Shown here piece after piece: positions 11,384 through 23,085 of a DNA stretch of 64,000 nucleotides. This DNA is from Armillaria gallica (Eukaryota; Basidiomycota; Agaricomycetes; Agaricales; Physalacriaceae): positions 3,038,001 to 3,102,000 of the forward strand of contig JBANDB010000010.1 in assembly GCA_037576215.1 (NCBI GenBank), given 5' to 3'. The notes beneath the pieces are model-generated. The model had not been told where the DNA came from. It saw only the letters and a list, made by a program, of their open reading frames with translations, and did no database searches. The position numbers and the translations under genes are program-made. Positions within the stretch are counted from its first letter, which is position 1. Every line of letters begins with the position of its first letter.

Positions 11384-12725
11384 ATGCTCACTCCTTTAAT
11401 CCCCCTCAGCCTCGTCCTTTCCGGACCTGCGACTAACATTACCAGCGTTGATGATCTCAAGTTCACCCCGACTGTCTCCAACACTGTCTCGGAGCCGGCC
11501 AGGATCTTGAAGTAAGGCACGATTTAGGATGATATTCTGCCAACATGCTCTTTCACCGTCACAAAGGGCGGAGAGACCGTTCCGTTCACTGGGATCAAGG
11601 TGGGTTACCTATGTTGTTTATTTCTGGAGACCGATTGACCTGTTTTTTGCAGCTTACAGTTTCATTGGAAGACGTTGATGACTCGGCCTTTGCGGTTATA
11701 TCCCCTGGGAAATCGGTTACTATTAGTCATGAGTGTGAGCACTATATTCGCTCTTCATTGAAAGCTGTCAGCCTTACATGTTCGTCAATAGTATCAATAG
11801 TATTGACCCTCTTTGACTTTGCATCGACTGGTCCAGGAACGTTCACATTTGTGCCTGTCACGTCCTTCCAGACGGCCAGTCCAATGGCTAGACTCACGGA
11901 TGCGGCGAGTCTTGATCATCTCTCCGTATCCTCCGGCTCCGTGGACGCGCACATCTCTGGAGACTTGGCGAAACGGGATCTCCCCGTCTTAGATGCTCGG
12001 GCTGTTGATAATTGTACCTAGGCTCAAGTTCTCAGAAGAGCTTCATCGACGCAAGGTTGGTATATGCAGACTCCTTTCTGGCGTGCACGACGCTGACATG
12101 TGTTTCAGCTATACCGAGGCGAAATCCTTAGCCTCTATTGCGTCTTCTTATATCTCCACCAGTGGAGCCAATTCTCCTTACACGGCTTATTACGGAGCTA
12201 TATCGACGTGTCCAATTCGCAGGGTGTTCAACAACGCTGCAAGCGAAGCATCCCGCTCAAGAACGTACGTGATTTTCACTGATATTCCTCAAATTCCGAC
12301 GTTGGATCAATATCTACCGATTGAGCCGCACGGATACGTTCCGTGCTTGTAGCAGCGCTGTCATCGCGTATAACGTGATATCTACTACGAATCTACTCAT
12401 GTTCCTCTACGCATTTCATGGCTAGTTCATTCTAATGTTGTGTTGTCTACACAGATATACTTCTGTAATATCTTTTTCAGCGCAGTTCCTAACACCAATC
12501 TTTGTCCGTGGAACCTCTGTACTGTCTCATAATGTTCGGGGTGGAACCACCCTCCATGAGCTACGAAACCCATTGTGAATGCTGGTATACTTATAGTTTC
12601 GGTTGATTAGCGCACTCGTGAGACTTCTGGTACCGACGATCTTATCTACCGTTGTGCTTCTGACCATACGTTTCTGACGCTAACCAGCGCATTAACGCTG
12701 TTAACTACAATGTACGCCTTGTGTG
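11384..12725 (+). pseudogene. M35 deuterolysin (metallopeptidase), inactivated
   Basis: The ancestral gene encoded a secreted zinc endopeptidase of the deuterolysin/peptidyl-Lys family. In order: a signal-peptide-like start (MLTPLIPLSLVLS, ATG 11384); the family's propeptide domain (DDLKFTPTVSNT, GGETVPFTGIKV, FTFVPVTSFQTA, LSVSSGSVDAHISGDLA); the mature start (SQKSFIDA then YTEAKSLASIASSY after an intron at about 12056-12108); IYFCNIFFSAVP at about 12453-12489; and the catalytic end. Damage is multiple: two in-frame stops at about 11512-11530 (LK*GTI*DD), a frame change between VDNC (about 12003-12014) and SQKSF, and at about 12540-12580 the zinc helix reads HELRNPL, lacking the second HExxH histidine. 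GTDD follows at about 12631, so the third-ligand region survives. Decay is advanced and cannot be blamed on assembly alone. Relatives lie at 2.3 and about 34 kb. Confidence 0.85.
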
Positions 12726-13158
12726 TATGATACGAGGCTTATCCTTATTTCTCTCCAATGCTTCTCTGCCCAGGTATATCAGAACGCCCAGTGCTAGAAA
12801 CGTCAGATAGGCATGGATATTTCTGCATGGAGGCTCAAAGCTTTCATATATGGTATTTCTCATATTCGAAGACTCGCCTAGGCTTATGATTCGTCTTTTT
12901 GTCCGTTGAACGAAACGAATACAGCTTTTTCATTGTATCATGAACGCGAGAGTGTCTGAGCATTTAGCCCCGATCGACAACGATCCCCAGCCTGGCGGAA
13001 GCAAATTTTTAAAAACTAATGTTCTGCTCCGCGTCCATGGAGCTGTATTTATATTCTACGACGCGATAGGCTATTCTAAGAGAGAGTGTGAAAGGAAATC
13101 CAATATCAGAACGAGAGGATAAGTATATTTAATAAAAATGAAAGAATCAAGCCTCAAA
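12726..13158. other. Intergenic 3' region, nothing recognised
   Basis: It lies between the end of the peptidase pseudogene and the 3' end of the transporter. The transporter's polyadenylation region should be at about 13080-13158, where an AATAAA stands on the plus strand near 13130, but I see no clear minus-strand signal. Confidence 0.35.
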
Positions 13159-14871
13159 TTAGCAGGCCGGAACTGTATGTACTTTAACGTTCTTCTCCGT
13201 AAGGCTACCATTATCACTTCCACTATGATGAGAAAGATGCCGGGGTTCCCTTCCACCTGTCGTCGATCCGAAAGCATCTCCATCCCCGGCGACATCCTGC
13301 TCGAGCCCAACATAATCATACGAAAACTCGCCCATATCGTGGTCATCCAGCCCACTGACCTCCGCCTCTTCTGATCCTCGTAACCGACATCCCGGGATGA
13401 AGTGCATGATCCACAATATGATGGTAGTCATCACAAAGGTGTATGCGACTCCAGAGACGCTGTCAGCGAGCTGGTATCCCAATTGGATGTAGTGGTGGTC
13501 GATCCAACCTCCGTCTATGACAGAGATACCATCGAATCCGGCGATAGACGCTTGAGCGAAGAGGGCAGTGAGGATATTCCCGAGGACACCTCCGATACCG
13601 TGAGATGCCCAAATATCAAGGGTGTCGTCATAACCAAAGGTGTACTTGAGTTGAGTCGCGAAGTTGCAGCAAGTACCAGCCATAACGCCGAACAGAACGG
13701 CGGCAGCTAAGGCGAAGTTAAGAATGGCCGAAATATGGAGTGGATAGGGAAATACTCACGCGCTCCGACGAATCCACAAGCAGGGGTGATGGCAACCAAT
13801 CCTGAGATAGCGCCGGAACAGAAGCCAATGGCTGACCACTTCTTCTCGAGACGATAGTCCCAGAGCATCCAGGTCAGACCGCCCATGCTCGCAGCCAAAT
13901 TCGTCACGATACATGCATGAGCGGCTCTGAGGTTGGCGCTGAGGGCGCTGCCGCCATTGAATCCAAACCATCCAAACCACAGAAAGACGACTAGGTCATA
14001 GTGAGCATTGAACTAGGCTTCTATAAAAGAATGTGTACCTCCGAGAATGACGTATGTCGTGTTATGCGGCTTATACATGAGCCTCTCCGTTCCCCAGTCC
14101 TTTCGCTTGCCGAGATATATGCTGATAGCGAGCGCCGCCGTGCCGGAAGTGATATGTACCGGGGTGCCGCCTGCAAAGTCCAGTCCACCCATGACGAACG
14201 ACCACCCGTTTGCTGACCATGTCCAACACGCGACTGGGTCGTACACTAGCGTCGACCACGCGAAGATGAAAATAGGGACTGGTGCTAGACGTCCGCGCTC
14301 TGCTAGGGCTCCGAGAGCAATCATGGGTGTTGCAGCGGCGAACATGAGCTGGTAGAGACAGAAGACAAGGGCGGGAAGTCGGGCGGTTCCCATTGATGAC
14401 GCATCCAGAACGCCTTTCAACCCAAAGTATTCTGGAAAAGAGTGAGAAGGTAGGGGCTGTTAAGTGCGTTATGGACATGCTGAGGTCGCCGATGTAGGCA
14501 CTTCCGGTTTCACTAAAGGCGAGGGAGTAACCCCAGATGAACCACTGTTGGAGCATCAGCGAGATATGAGGGTGAAGGGCCATTCGCACGCACTTGGAAA
14601 GACACGACAGCAAGGCAGACGAGACTCAGATAGACTTGGCTAAGCGCGTTCTTTCGTCTGAGCAGACCAGAATACATGTATCCAAGACCGGGGATCATGA
14701 GCCAGACAAGCGCGGTGCAGGTGAGCGTCCAGGCGATGTCACCATTGTTGTACACGGAGACAACTCCGTCGGCATCAGTCGCGGTAATGGTTCCTACTGT
14801 AGATTATATCAGCTGGACGATAAGACGAAGACGAATGGAGACTAGCAAGCATCGTAGGTGATGTTCGCCAT
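13159..14871 (-). CDS. Ammonium transporter (Amt/MEP family)
   Basis: This is a plasma-membrane ammonium permease, which supplies nitrogen and in fungi can also act as a sensor. Exons on the minus strand are 14847-14871, 14594-14796, 14481-14544, 14039-14431, 13760-13990 and 13159-13706. They join to 1464 nt, an unbroken 487-residue frame, the usual length. Family landmarks are present: WTLTCTALVWLMIPGLG, GYMYSGLLRRKNA, ACWTW, DFAGGTPVH (pore histidine, about residue 190), GWFGFNGGSA, VGFCSG-like IGFCSG, and DIWASHGIGG (second pore histidine, about residue 341). About eleven hydrophobic helices are followed by a cytosolic tail with GLDDHDMGEFSYDYV, typical of fungal members. Two introns (14797-14846, 14432-14480) must use GC donors (GCTAGT and GCATGT). 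GATA-type sites lie just upstream. It appears intact. Confidence 0.95.
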
Positions 14872-14895
14872 CGCAGAAAGGTGAAGAGAGAAAGA

Positions 14896-15004
14896 AGATA
14901 AGAGAGAGAATTGGCTTCTGTGATCGGGTGGGCTTCTTTATCGCACGCAAGGGCTTGGCATACCCCTGGGAAAACGCGAATCATATGGAACGCGTTGAAG
15001 ATAA
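14896..15004. promoter_or_regulatory. Cluster of GATA-factor-type sites upstream of the ammonium transporter
   Basis: Within 135 bp of the start codon there are AGATAAG at 14896-14902, TTATC (GATAA inverted) at 14938-14942 and AGATAA at 14999-15004. Fungal nitrogen regulators of the AreA/NIT2/Gln3 type bind such HGATAR sites in permease promoters. The motif is short, so chance occurrence is possible; position and target gene make the regulatory reading reasonable. Confidence 0.45.
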
Positions 15005-16544
15005 CAGGAGCGCCTCATCTAGTACAGGGACTCTGGTCAAGAATGAAGCGGTTGTCGTCGTCACATGCCTGCAAAGCGCGCATTAATTCTCTTCATCGAA
15101 AAGAACGCGACTTTGGTTACGGGAAGAGAGGGCAATGAGGGGCAATGCATGCACTTACAAGTCTCATACATGCATTCCTATGTATCCATGTAGATAAGGC
15201 CGACGCCGTTGTCGTCCGCTGTGGACAAAAAATCAAATGACTCATGGCACAGCCGCGGCGGAGATGATGATAACGAAATCCATTCGCAGCGGTGGATGTA
15301 GGAGTCTTAACGGTCAAGAAACTTGTGAGAACTCTCATCATCAAGAACGAAAAAGAGTCGCACCATCTTACCGACAATAAATTTCAGCCAAAAAGGAAAT
15401 CTTTCTGTCAGAGACCTTTGGGCGAGAGCGACAGCCGCGACAGAATACGCTTGAATGTCCGGATTTCATAGCCTCGGCAGCAGAGTTGGTCAGAAAAACT
15501 GTGCGAGTATGCTCACTCGAGGTGACCAGGCTGAGTCAAAGAGACAAATCGGAGGAAAGAGGGGCGGGGCGGGCGGTAAAAGTGCCCACGGAAGCAGCCG
15601 TAGTAATTGCCAATAAAGTCGGCCCGCAGCAACCGTCCGTTTCCTTCTGCGTCCGCTCCACCAGCGCTTGGCTTGCCATGTCAGGGCTGCGGACCCGGCC
15701 GTTCCTGATTGGGACCTGGCGCCGGTACACCGCACAACCACCACCTTGTCTCCGACTTCTTACCGTCGAGGAGGAAGAATACTTAACGATTTCGTCACAT
15801 ACTGCTATCCAGGAGTTGCCAGGCATGTCCGTTGAACTCAACTGCAATGACTAAGATATCTAGTCACCTAAGTCTTGTTCACGTCCGTGATTTTTAACAT
15901 TTCGGGGTCTCAGATGTATGGAGATAAAAACACAACAAAGTGTGAGTGACAGTCCTAGTTTGATAGCCCGGATATGCATTTTTAACTGATACGGAACAGG
16001 AACTTAGGAAATTTCGGGACCGAATTGAATACCATTGGCGTTGCAACATATGGTCAGTGAATTACCAGTATGCATCAGCGATTTGAATCATTGATTTTTC
16101 ATAGTGTGAGTACATGTCCACTCGGAGAGACCGGGCTGTCATGGGGAAATACAGGGAGTCTGAATCCGCAGGACGGTTCGATAATGGATTGGCGACAGAT
16201 CAACTAAATTGTTCGGGAAAAGATACCTACGGCCTACTTATGTCTTGTCGGATGCTGTTCAAGAAATATTCAGCATAACCCACGATGCTAAGGGACCATA
16301 CTGTGCTTCAAGAAACTGTCAGAGTACATGGAGGATACCATAACAACATGGGAATCTCTCCGCGCTCACAGCGCTGATCAAGCGCCTCGCCTCTCATGCT
16401 GTTATGCTAACCTGGTCCAGCAGAGACATATGTATACGACCCATATCCTCCCTCCAAACAATAAGAATCCAGTCCCCTTCCGAGGTCAGTTGAAAAACTC
16501 CCTTAAGAGTATCTACTGACGATTCCTCATTCAGAGACGACGCT
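15005..16544. other. No gene recognised; contains the second 28-bp block
   Basis: The open frames at 15486-15854 overlap on both strands and contain no domain. The 15701-15728 block is identical to 9555-9582. The rest shows nothing I can name. Confidence 0.35.
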
Positions 16545-17242
16545 ATGAGTTATAACTACTACCACAACCGCCGACCCCGCCACGTTTCCGTCCCTAATGG
16601 GTATGGCGCAATGCCTGCACAGACCCAGTCTTATCACGACACGGCGTACCCAACTTCTCATGCACCCCTCATCAGGGCCACCGTACAACTGCTGCCTACC
16701 CGCCACGCCCTTCTCATGCTCCGGTACACACAATCTCGAATGGCGGTAACGTCCGAGGCTCTTCAGCCACCCGCCGCTCGTCCTCCCGCAACGAGCCCAG
16801 CACCGCTCTTGTCCCTTACAACCCAACCGTTGCTACGAAGAATCGCGTCACTTCCGACGCGAGGAACTGCACTCTCAATCTCCACAATTAGGCGCGAAAC
16901 CATTCCTCTGCTAACGTTCCTCACATTGGGCGGCCATCTACTGCTTCAAACGGCCAGAATAGCATCCCCTTTCCTCGTCTGGGCGCTCCAAGAAATCGTG
17001 TCCCCTCGGAAGGCTACAACCGGGAGCGAAACCAGGCCTCTACTCAGGTTCCTTACACTGCGCAGCCAAGCCCCTCGGCCACTGCTACACATCAGCGAGC
17101 TCGTGACGCTTCTAACGCTAGCAGTTCCTCCTGCTCGACGTGTTCATCTACCAGCTCTTCTTCTGGAGCTCGTTCCTTCACAAACATAATTCACGTCCGC
17201 ACTGGTGGTATCAAAGCGCCCCTCTTCTATCACCGCCGTTAG
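16545..17242 (+). pseudogene. Ser/Pro/Asn-rich low-complexity protein with a frame break
   Basis: The start (MSYNYYHNRRPRHVSVPNGY) reads well to about residue 41. From about 16665 the sensible frame changes: the third frame then reads RRSSSRNEPSTALVPYNPT, GRPSTASNGQNSIPF and a serine-rich end SNASSSSCSTCSSTSSSSGA, finishing at the TAG at 17240-17242. The break falls at a run of four C at about 16663-16666, where one more C would join the frames. A second interruption is a TAG inside the Ser-rich frame near 16888 (LHN*ARN). The nominal long open frame continuing in the first frame is Leu/Thr-rich and looks like an out-of-frame reading. Function unknown; the composition suggests a disordered regulatory protein. 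Confidence 0.5.
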
Positions 17243-17522
17243 ATACAATACAGATCTACGTACCTTGTATGCATTGACCTGTAGTAGTGTACGAATCCAG
17301 TCTCTTTTTTCCTTTTTTCCGATTGATAAACAGTAGATGAGAGTCAAGGGAGTGCGTTTGTGGGGTTCTTGTTGATTAGCCTCCTATGAGGCGTAAAGGA
17401 TCTGATGATAACCTCCAAAGACAAATGGGGATAGCCACTAGTTGCCGCTTTCATTCCTCAACGAACTTCACATCTCTGTTACAAGAAGTGGTTCGCTATC
17501 TACAAAAATAGTTACCGTGGTC

Positions 17523-18815
17523 CTAACCCTCCTCGTCATACTCTTCACTATCATAGCCGACATCCGCGTCTGCGACTCTCCGCCGTATGACCTCTTCCCA
17601 TATCTCTTTCCCAAGCATCGTCTGCCACCGCGGATCGTCCATAGGTGCGATATCATCACCATCGTCTTCTAGACCCACACCCAGTTCCTCCATCATCCTC
17701 AGGATGGTATTCGTAGAGTATTCATTCCTAATATCGCCATGGAAAATAGTCGATCGAATGGAGCTGTGGAAGTGTGCACGCAAGAATGTCTCGAATTGGG
17801 CATCATGTTCTCGTGGAGGCATGTGGGTAGGGAGAAGGGAGCGTGCTGATCCCATCTCGCGGAATATGACGATGTGGTAGTTGTCCTGCATGTCTTGACA
17901 TGAGAGCAGAATACGAGCTAAGAAGCTGAGAGACGTACGTCGATGTCGACACTGAACGCATTATCATTGAAGAATGGTATGAGCTGCTTGTGCATCAGAA
18001 CTGCGTTCGACGACTTTTCCAATTCTCTGGAACTCAGACCAGCTGTTTCGCGCTGAGAGCTGGCAGGGAAGGCCTTGGTAAGGAATTCTTTTAGTGTCAG
18101 ACAACGGCTGTTGGCTACGTGAAGAACTGACTATCCATGTTACTTCGGTCAACTCTCGAGGAACAGATCGTGTGAACAAACAGCGATTTTCATCACGCTG
18201 AAAGACTTGTGTTTGCATTGAAGGTGGAACATCAAACTATTGGAGGTCATGAGTTCGGTTGGAAGAAAAACAAAAACACTGTACAATTTTGCGAGGATCG
18301 ATAATACGACGCCCGTCGAGGAAATCTTGGATATGTATTGATTGCGTGGCTTTGAATGACTGCATGTCCACCATGAGTATAGGGCTTTTCTTTTTCGGCT
18401 CTGTAAAACAAGAGTTCGATGCTAATTTCGTACGATATATTGGGACGGACCAGCGAAGTACCAGCCATAGTCTCCTGGGGGGAGAGCATCTGTGGAGAGC
18501 ATAGGTATTTCAGGTCCAGTAGGTAGGATACCATACGTCAAAACGCCATAAGAGCTTACATCCACCGGGCAGAGATGGAACTCTTTCCAAGATGCCTGCA
18601 TTATATCTTGTGCCCATCTTTTGATGAGACCACTCGAGACAGGTGTGACGCGCTGGTTAATTCCTGCCAATAAGATTCACAGACGATCAATGTAATCGGA
18701 AGCTTATCTCACCTATAATGAGGTGGGAAGGATACGTGTTGGACCAGATAAAGGTATCGCGCTGGAGCTTTGAGGATATTGAGGATAGGACATGCGATGG
18801 TCGAGGATCCATCAT
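17523..18815 (-). pseudogene. HNH-nuclease-domain protein with two frame problems
   Basis: Minus-strand exons read as 18713-18815 (start MMDPRPSHVLSSISSKLQRD), 18560-18663, 18451-18489, 18285-18400, 18132-18236, about 17946-18120 and 17523-17890, with good GT...AG introns of about 48-69 nt. The HNH core is QTQVFQRDENRCLFT followed by SSNAVLMHKQLIPFFNDNAF and SVDI|DDNYHIVIF, the layout of basidiomycete HNH proteins in which the nuclease domain is followed by an acidic tail (here GLEDDGDDIAP and DSEEYDEEG). Two problems: the 18451-18489 exon needs one extra base in its run of six C to give PPGDYGWYFAEPKKKS, and between TWIV and LTLKEFLTKAF (about 18085-18131) the frame changes without an intron I can see. 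The role of such proteins is not established. Its 5' end is duplicated at 31.5 and 53.6 kb. Confidence 0.65.
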
Positions 18816-19130
18816 CAACGGAGGAGGAAGAAACGTCCGGGTCCGAATAATTGAAATTCCACGTGGAGCGAGCGGGCTGATAATTGCATGAGCTAAGCGT
18901 TGAAAGACTGGTTTAAACCGAGTTTGGCTCCAAGTGGCGTCCAGGTCAAACGTGGTAAGTACTCGCACACTGCAGTAAGAGGATAATGCGGTCCAAGAAT
19001 GAAGTTTCGAAAAAGAAAATTAAAAAATGAGTAGCCCAAGAGTAGCCATCGAGTCTTGTCTTGAATAGAGAGCCCACAATAAAAGGAATGTATTCGCACC
19101 GATGCATCGATGGAGCAAGACGAGATACAT
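18690..19130 (-). repeat. HNH-gene 5' end and promoter, copy 1 of 3
   Basis: This stretch covers the first exon of the HNH gene and about 300 bp of upstream DNA. It recurs at about 31.5-31.97 kb and about 52.9-53.8 kb with shared landmarks: GGATCC(A/G)TCATC at the start codon, 'GGGTCC(G/A)AA(T/G)AATTGAAATTCC', 'TTGATAATTGCAT' and 'GTACTCGCAC'. It is a duplicated gene front rather than a transposon. Confidence 0.75.
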
Positions 19131-21187
19131 ACCTACGAGAATATTTTTTCGACTCTATAAGGAAGAAAATTCATGTTGCAGCAGTAGAGGTCGATAAAGA
19201 AGCGACAGTATCATGCAAGACAGAACTGATGGCGGTCAAGAGCAACACATGAAACGTTCGGGCTCGGACAACACGCCAAACGATGATGTTTGTTAGTCAT
19301 GCCGAATCTACCCGTAGTGCCAATTGTTTGTAGTTTTCGAACGAAGGGAATATAGCGTACCTTCCGCATTATATGGATGCCCAGAAGTCTTCAGCCCGGT
19401 ATTGTCGTTGGGAGACGGGAATAATTGAAAGAGGTAGACCTAGTCAACCCGATTTTGTGTCAATCAGTCGAAATATTCACGCGTGGTAGCGACGCACGTC
19501 ACTGTTATGGTCCTGTCACTCGAGGCTGATCCTCCCGCCAAGAATCAACGATTGCTTATTTACACTTAGGTACGATGTTTGCAACGCAAGGCACAGACGG
19601 GCAGGTGAAGATGCGTATATCCTGAGAAATTTATGTCCAACAAGGACTGTCTTTCGAAGATGCTGGCATTCAGTCACTCTAATATGGTCACAGCTGCCGT
19701 AGACGAGGGGAAACATTCACCGCTTCATAAGATTTCCAGTCGAGGAATAGTCAGGCGCTCGAAGGATACTCTGTAAACAAATATCAGACAATCGTTATTG
19801 AGGAAGAAAATAGCACGCATACCAGAGTCAATTTCGAGGTCTTAGCACATCGCAGGTACAGTTCACTTTCACATTCGAGCAGACTAGTAGTGGTATGTAT
19901 TGGAGGGAAGTGCGCCCTTCCTGCATTATGTACGTAAACACGAAGTTACGCCGGGCAGTGATTTTCAATGACACTTAGAATGACGCTGCTTTGAAGACAA
20001 GAAAGCCGTCGTGTTTCTGGGTTACGAGGGTATGCTTTCCAACCCCTCAGCTTAGGCAACCCGTGAAACGACGATGTCCACTAGGCCAAAGAAAGAGTCG
20101 ACTCGGTCAAATTGATACCTAATTCGCTCAGCCACAGCAGTACAGGAGGCTTGAGCTATCGAGGTGATAAACGACAGCTGAGCTTAAAGTGACATGGTTA
20201 CCGGTCCGGTTATGAGCTAATTCATTCGGGACTCGGTGTCTTTACGAGTACGCATGTCATCATCCTGCAAGCCGATCCAGACAGGTCCTCCTGACACTGT
20301 TCACTATTCAGAGAGTGAGGATTGAGGTCAAAATGCAAGGAGCTAACGGTCCAATAAATATGCATACGTGCTGTTAGCGAGATTCAAGAAGGTAACCGCT
20401 GCGGACGTTGGGACTCACGCTGCTCTCCTTACATAAAGTTGTCGTAATATTTCAGGTTCACGAATATGAGGACGTTCACCTCCCAAGCACCTCCCAAGCT
20501 TTTCTATCCCATAGGTTCTTCAAGCGCTCGATGGCTGCAAACAAATACCAGGCGAAATCGTCAAAGAAGGTCAATATCATGCATACCAGACGAGTAAAAG
20601 CCAAGAGTTTACGTCACAAATGCAGGTCATTCTTGCGTTCAAGACTTACAGTCCAGCAGGGGCATCCATTTGAGGAACCATGTCTGGTGGTTATGTCCGT
20701 CATCATGGTGACAGTACTGTTCATCTTCATGGCGATGCTTATACGTCTAACTCGGTAGTTGGAATCAGTCATGACTGCACTTATTACATCTGCATTGAAT
20801 GCAACGGAATTTCATGAACGCCGCGTTTCCGTCATGCAAGAAACAAACGCTACTGTGTATTTTCATACTACCAGAAATTTAGAAAACGTCCAGCACATTC
20901 GATTCAATGCTGTAACACAAGCAGCCAATACAGGTAGACAAGAAAATTTTCCGCCGCTATTACTTTTAAGTTGTCATCGGACCTCCAACGCCCATTTCTG
21001 ACCCATTTAGTCGACTTGAAGACAAGGTATAATCTATTTTGATCTATTGAAAACATATTCTACCGGAGTACGCATGAATGTTGACCGCAATTCAGAACCT
21101 TTTTATTATTCTAGCACGTGTTATTTATATACAGTGAGGGAATATTAGCTTGTAAACATATCGTATTTTCTACTGGGGGACCACGAT
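19131..21187. other. No gene recognised; contains dispersed repeat R4
   Basis: Small frames (20408-20758, 20759-21001) show no domain. The only structure I can name is the R4 repeat at 20565-20690. Confidence 0.35.
20565..20690 (+). repeat. Dispersed repeat R4, copy 1 (second copy 26590-26712)
   Basis: About 120 bp match the 26590-26712 stretch at close to 90 percent by eye; both share 'CATACCAGACG', 'AAAAGCCAAGAGTTTAC' and 'CATCCATTTGAGGA'. No terminal repeats or target duplications were seen. The open frames crossing it differ in the two copies, so it is more likely a non-coding repeat remnant. Confidence 0.65.
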
Positions 21188-23085
21188 TCAGACGTGGGAC
21201 AGCTCATCATCGGCTATCTTGTTTACAGATGGCGAACTAAGTGATCTGACATCTTCAATGGCACTGTTCTTTTGAAAAATATGGGACATTTCTGGTTCGA
21301 GATCAGGATTCAAAGTAGTCCACCCAAAAATATATATGGAAAGCCTTACCATACTCCTCCTGACCTGCGGGGTCATACTGGGTATGAATCTGGGTCGTGA
21401 TGTTGACGGCCCTGCAACATGTAACGTATGAGGCCTAATAATGAAGTTGTGAAGAAAAGTGCGTACACAGCACTCCGTGTCCTCTGTCCCGTTTGGCCAC
21501 TGACTGTGGTACCGTATTCATCAATACCAGTGGAATGCGCCACCTTAATGAGAAGACGCGACATGGACATCTCGATTTGGAGCTTGACGATGTACGTGAT
21601 AGGATGAAACTAGCAACACTATCGTCAGAGAACTCAGCGCTAAAATGAGAACCCTACCTGAGTATAAACGAAGGGATTCTTGAGAGTCGTGGCGCCCATG
21701 AGAAGAACATCCATCGCAATGGAAACGATGATGATATGCTGGTTGAAGCTGTTTTCAAGAAATCGTCAAACACAGCTATACGACGTTCACATTGTAACTT
21801 ACCGCATCACCCTGTCGTATTTCTTCAAACCGTGGTCCACAAGGCGGCCTTTTACCATGCGAATGAAGAGGATGTTTAATGCCAGGTCCAACACTGAAAC
21901 ATAAACTATGAGTCTCTCTGGAGAAAAGAGTTCCCGGGTACTCACGAAGATAGATAGCTTTTTCGAACTTGTCCCACCTACAGGAAGGTGTGGGTATCCG
22001 ATAGACGAGTCGTGAGTACGGCACTTACCACTTATTCAACTGGAAAGGATCACGTCAGTTTTTTCGAACTTCAAAGACGAAAGGATAAAAGAACGTACAC
22101 TCATATATGACGAATTAATCTGTAACTCAGCAGGTATCCCTATGTAGTGACGCTGAGGTGTAAAGCGCTTTCAGTGATGAGATGTTCGCTTACAAATACA
22201 AGACGTAGAAATGGAAACGACAGATACAACCCCGATAACCACGAGCTTGAGTGTAAGCTATGCAAGATGATACTGTGAGCTTCGATATCTCGAATGAGAA
22301 GAAAAGGAGGTGCCTCACTCTCTGAGATGGTTGCTGAATTAGAATACACAATCTGTTGACGATGATGAGCATCAGACATTGAACCTTCAGAACAACAGTT
22401 AGCGCGTCATTGAATAATTTGCCTCAATGACGCTTACCTGAACAATCCAGCAGATGATGCATGCAAGAAAAAATCCAATGCTGGGGTTGATAAACTTCTG
22501 CCTATGATTTCGAAGGGGTTTCCGTGAAGTCACAAAGTTGAGCAGAGATTGAGAGAGAACCTACAGATAACACCAAGATATAACCTTTCGGGAAAGAGCG
22601 TATGAGTACTTGCCAATGACAAGGATACGATAAAGGCTCACCGCATAGGTTGTGTTCCTGATTTTAGAAAGTCAGACTTCACGGCTGCGGTCAACATAGA
22701 GAGGAGACATACGCCATGATTTCAAGCCAGATCATGATAATATAGGCAGAAACCTGTAGTAGATGCAGAATATTAGAGCCGGCAGAAAACCCGACCAAGA
22801 ATCGCACCCTGCTGGCTCGTTTGGTTTCTAACGCAGCACGCCACACAACTTGGATAGAAAAGCCAAACTACAAGACGATTCAGATAAAAGGTAGTATAAA
22901 ATTCGAGCTCACACTCACGAAAAAACCGAAGACGATAGAACCAAGGATCGAATCTCCTCTACTCACGTACAGCAGCTCAAACCTAGGGAATATTCACACT
23001 AAGTCTGGGCCATAGAACGAAAGTCAGATGACGCATACGGCTTCTCGGTTTTGAACCCGATGTCGAAGGCCTGGGAGTCGGACAT
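21188..23085 (-). CDS. Multi-pass integral membrane protein, 16 exons
   Basis: Minus-strand exons: 23039-23085, 22919-22982, 22808-22867, 22713-22753, 22610-22657, 22438-22501, 22319-22384, 22194-22257, 22099-22139, 22029-22039, 21946-21977, 21803-21893, 21658-21748, 21467-21609, 21350-21411, 21188-21291. They join to 1029 nt, an unbroken 342-residue frame, with a canonical GT...AG intron at all 15 junctions. The start is MSDSQAFDIGF. Six or seven hydrophobic segments follow (SILGSIVFGFFFG, AYIIMIWLEIMA, IGFFLACIICWIVQ, LVVIGVVSVVSIS, AIYLLLDLALNILFI, IIIVSIAMDVLLMGA). Signature pieces WDKFEKAIYL, DHGLKKYDRV, KNPFVYTQFHP and LQIEMSMS match a family common in Dikarya and usually annotated only as integral membrane protein. 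The C-terminal tail is hydrophilic and cytosolic by inference. It looks GPCR-like in layout, but ligand and role are unknown. Exon 10 is only 11 nt. Confidence 0.85.

Noticed and set aside
13402..14355. Plus-strand frames of about 100 codons opposite the ammonium transporter
   Set aside because: They are shadows of a conserved minus-strand gene; their length follows from its codon use.
16545..17189. Continuous 214-codon first-frame reading as the real protein
   Set aside because: After about residue 41 it is Leu/Thr/Pro-rich without structure, while the third frame is Ser/Asn-rich and ends in a classic low-complexity tail; the latter fits a real protein better.
22642..22657. 16-nt exon ending at the GTGAGC donor in the membrane-protein gene
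   Set aside because: Extending the exon to the GTACTC donor (22610) gives a second membrane segment of normal length and keeps the frame to the next exon; the shorter version does not connect.
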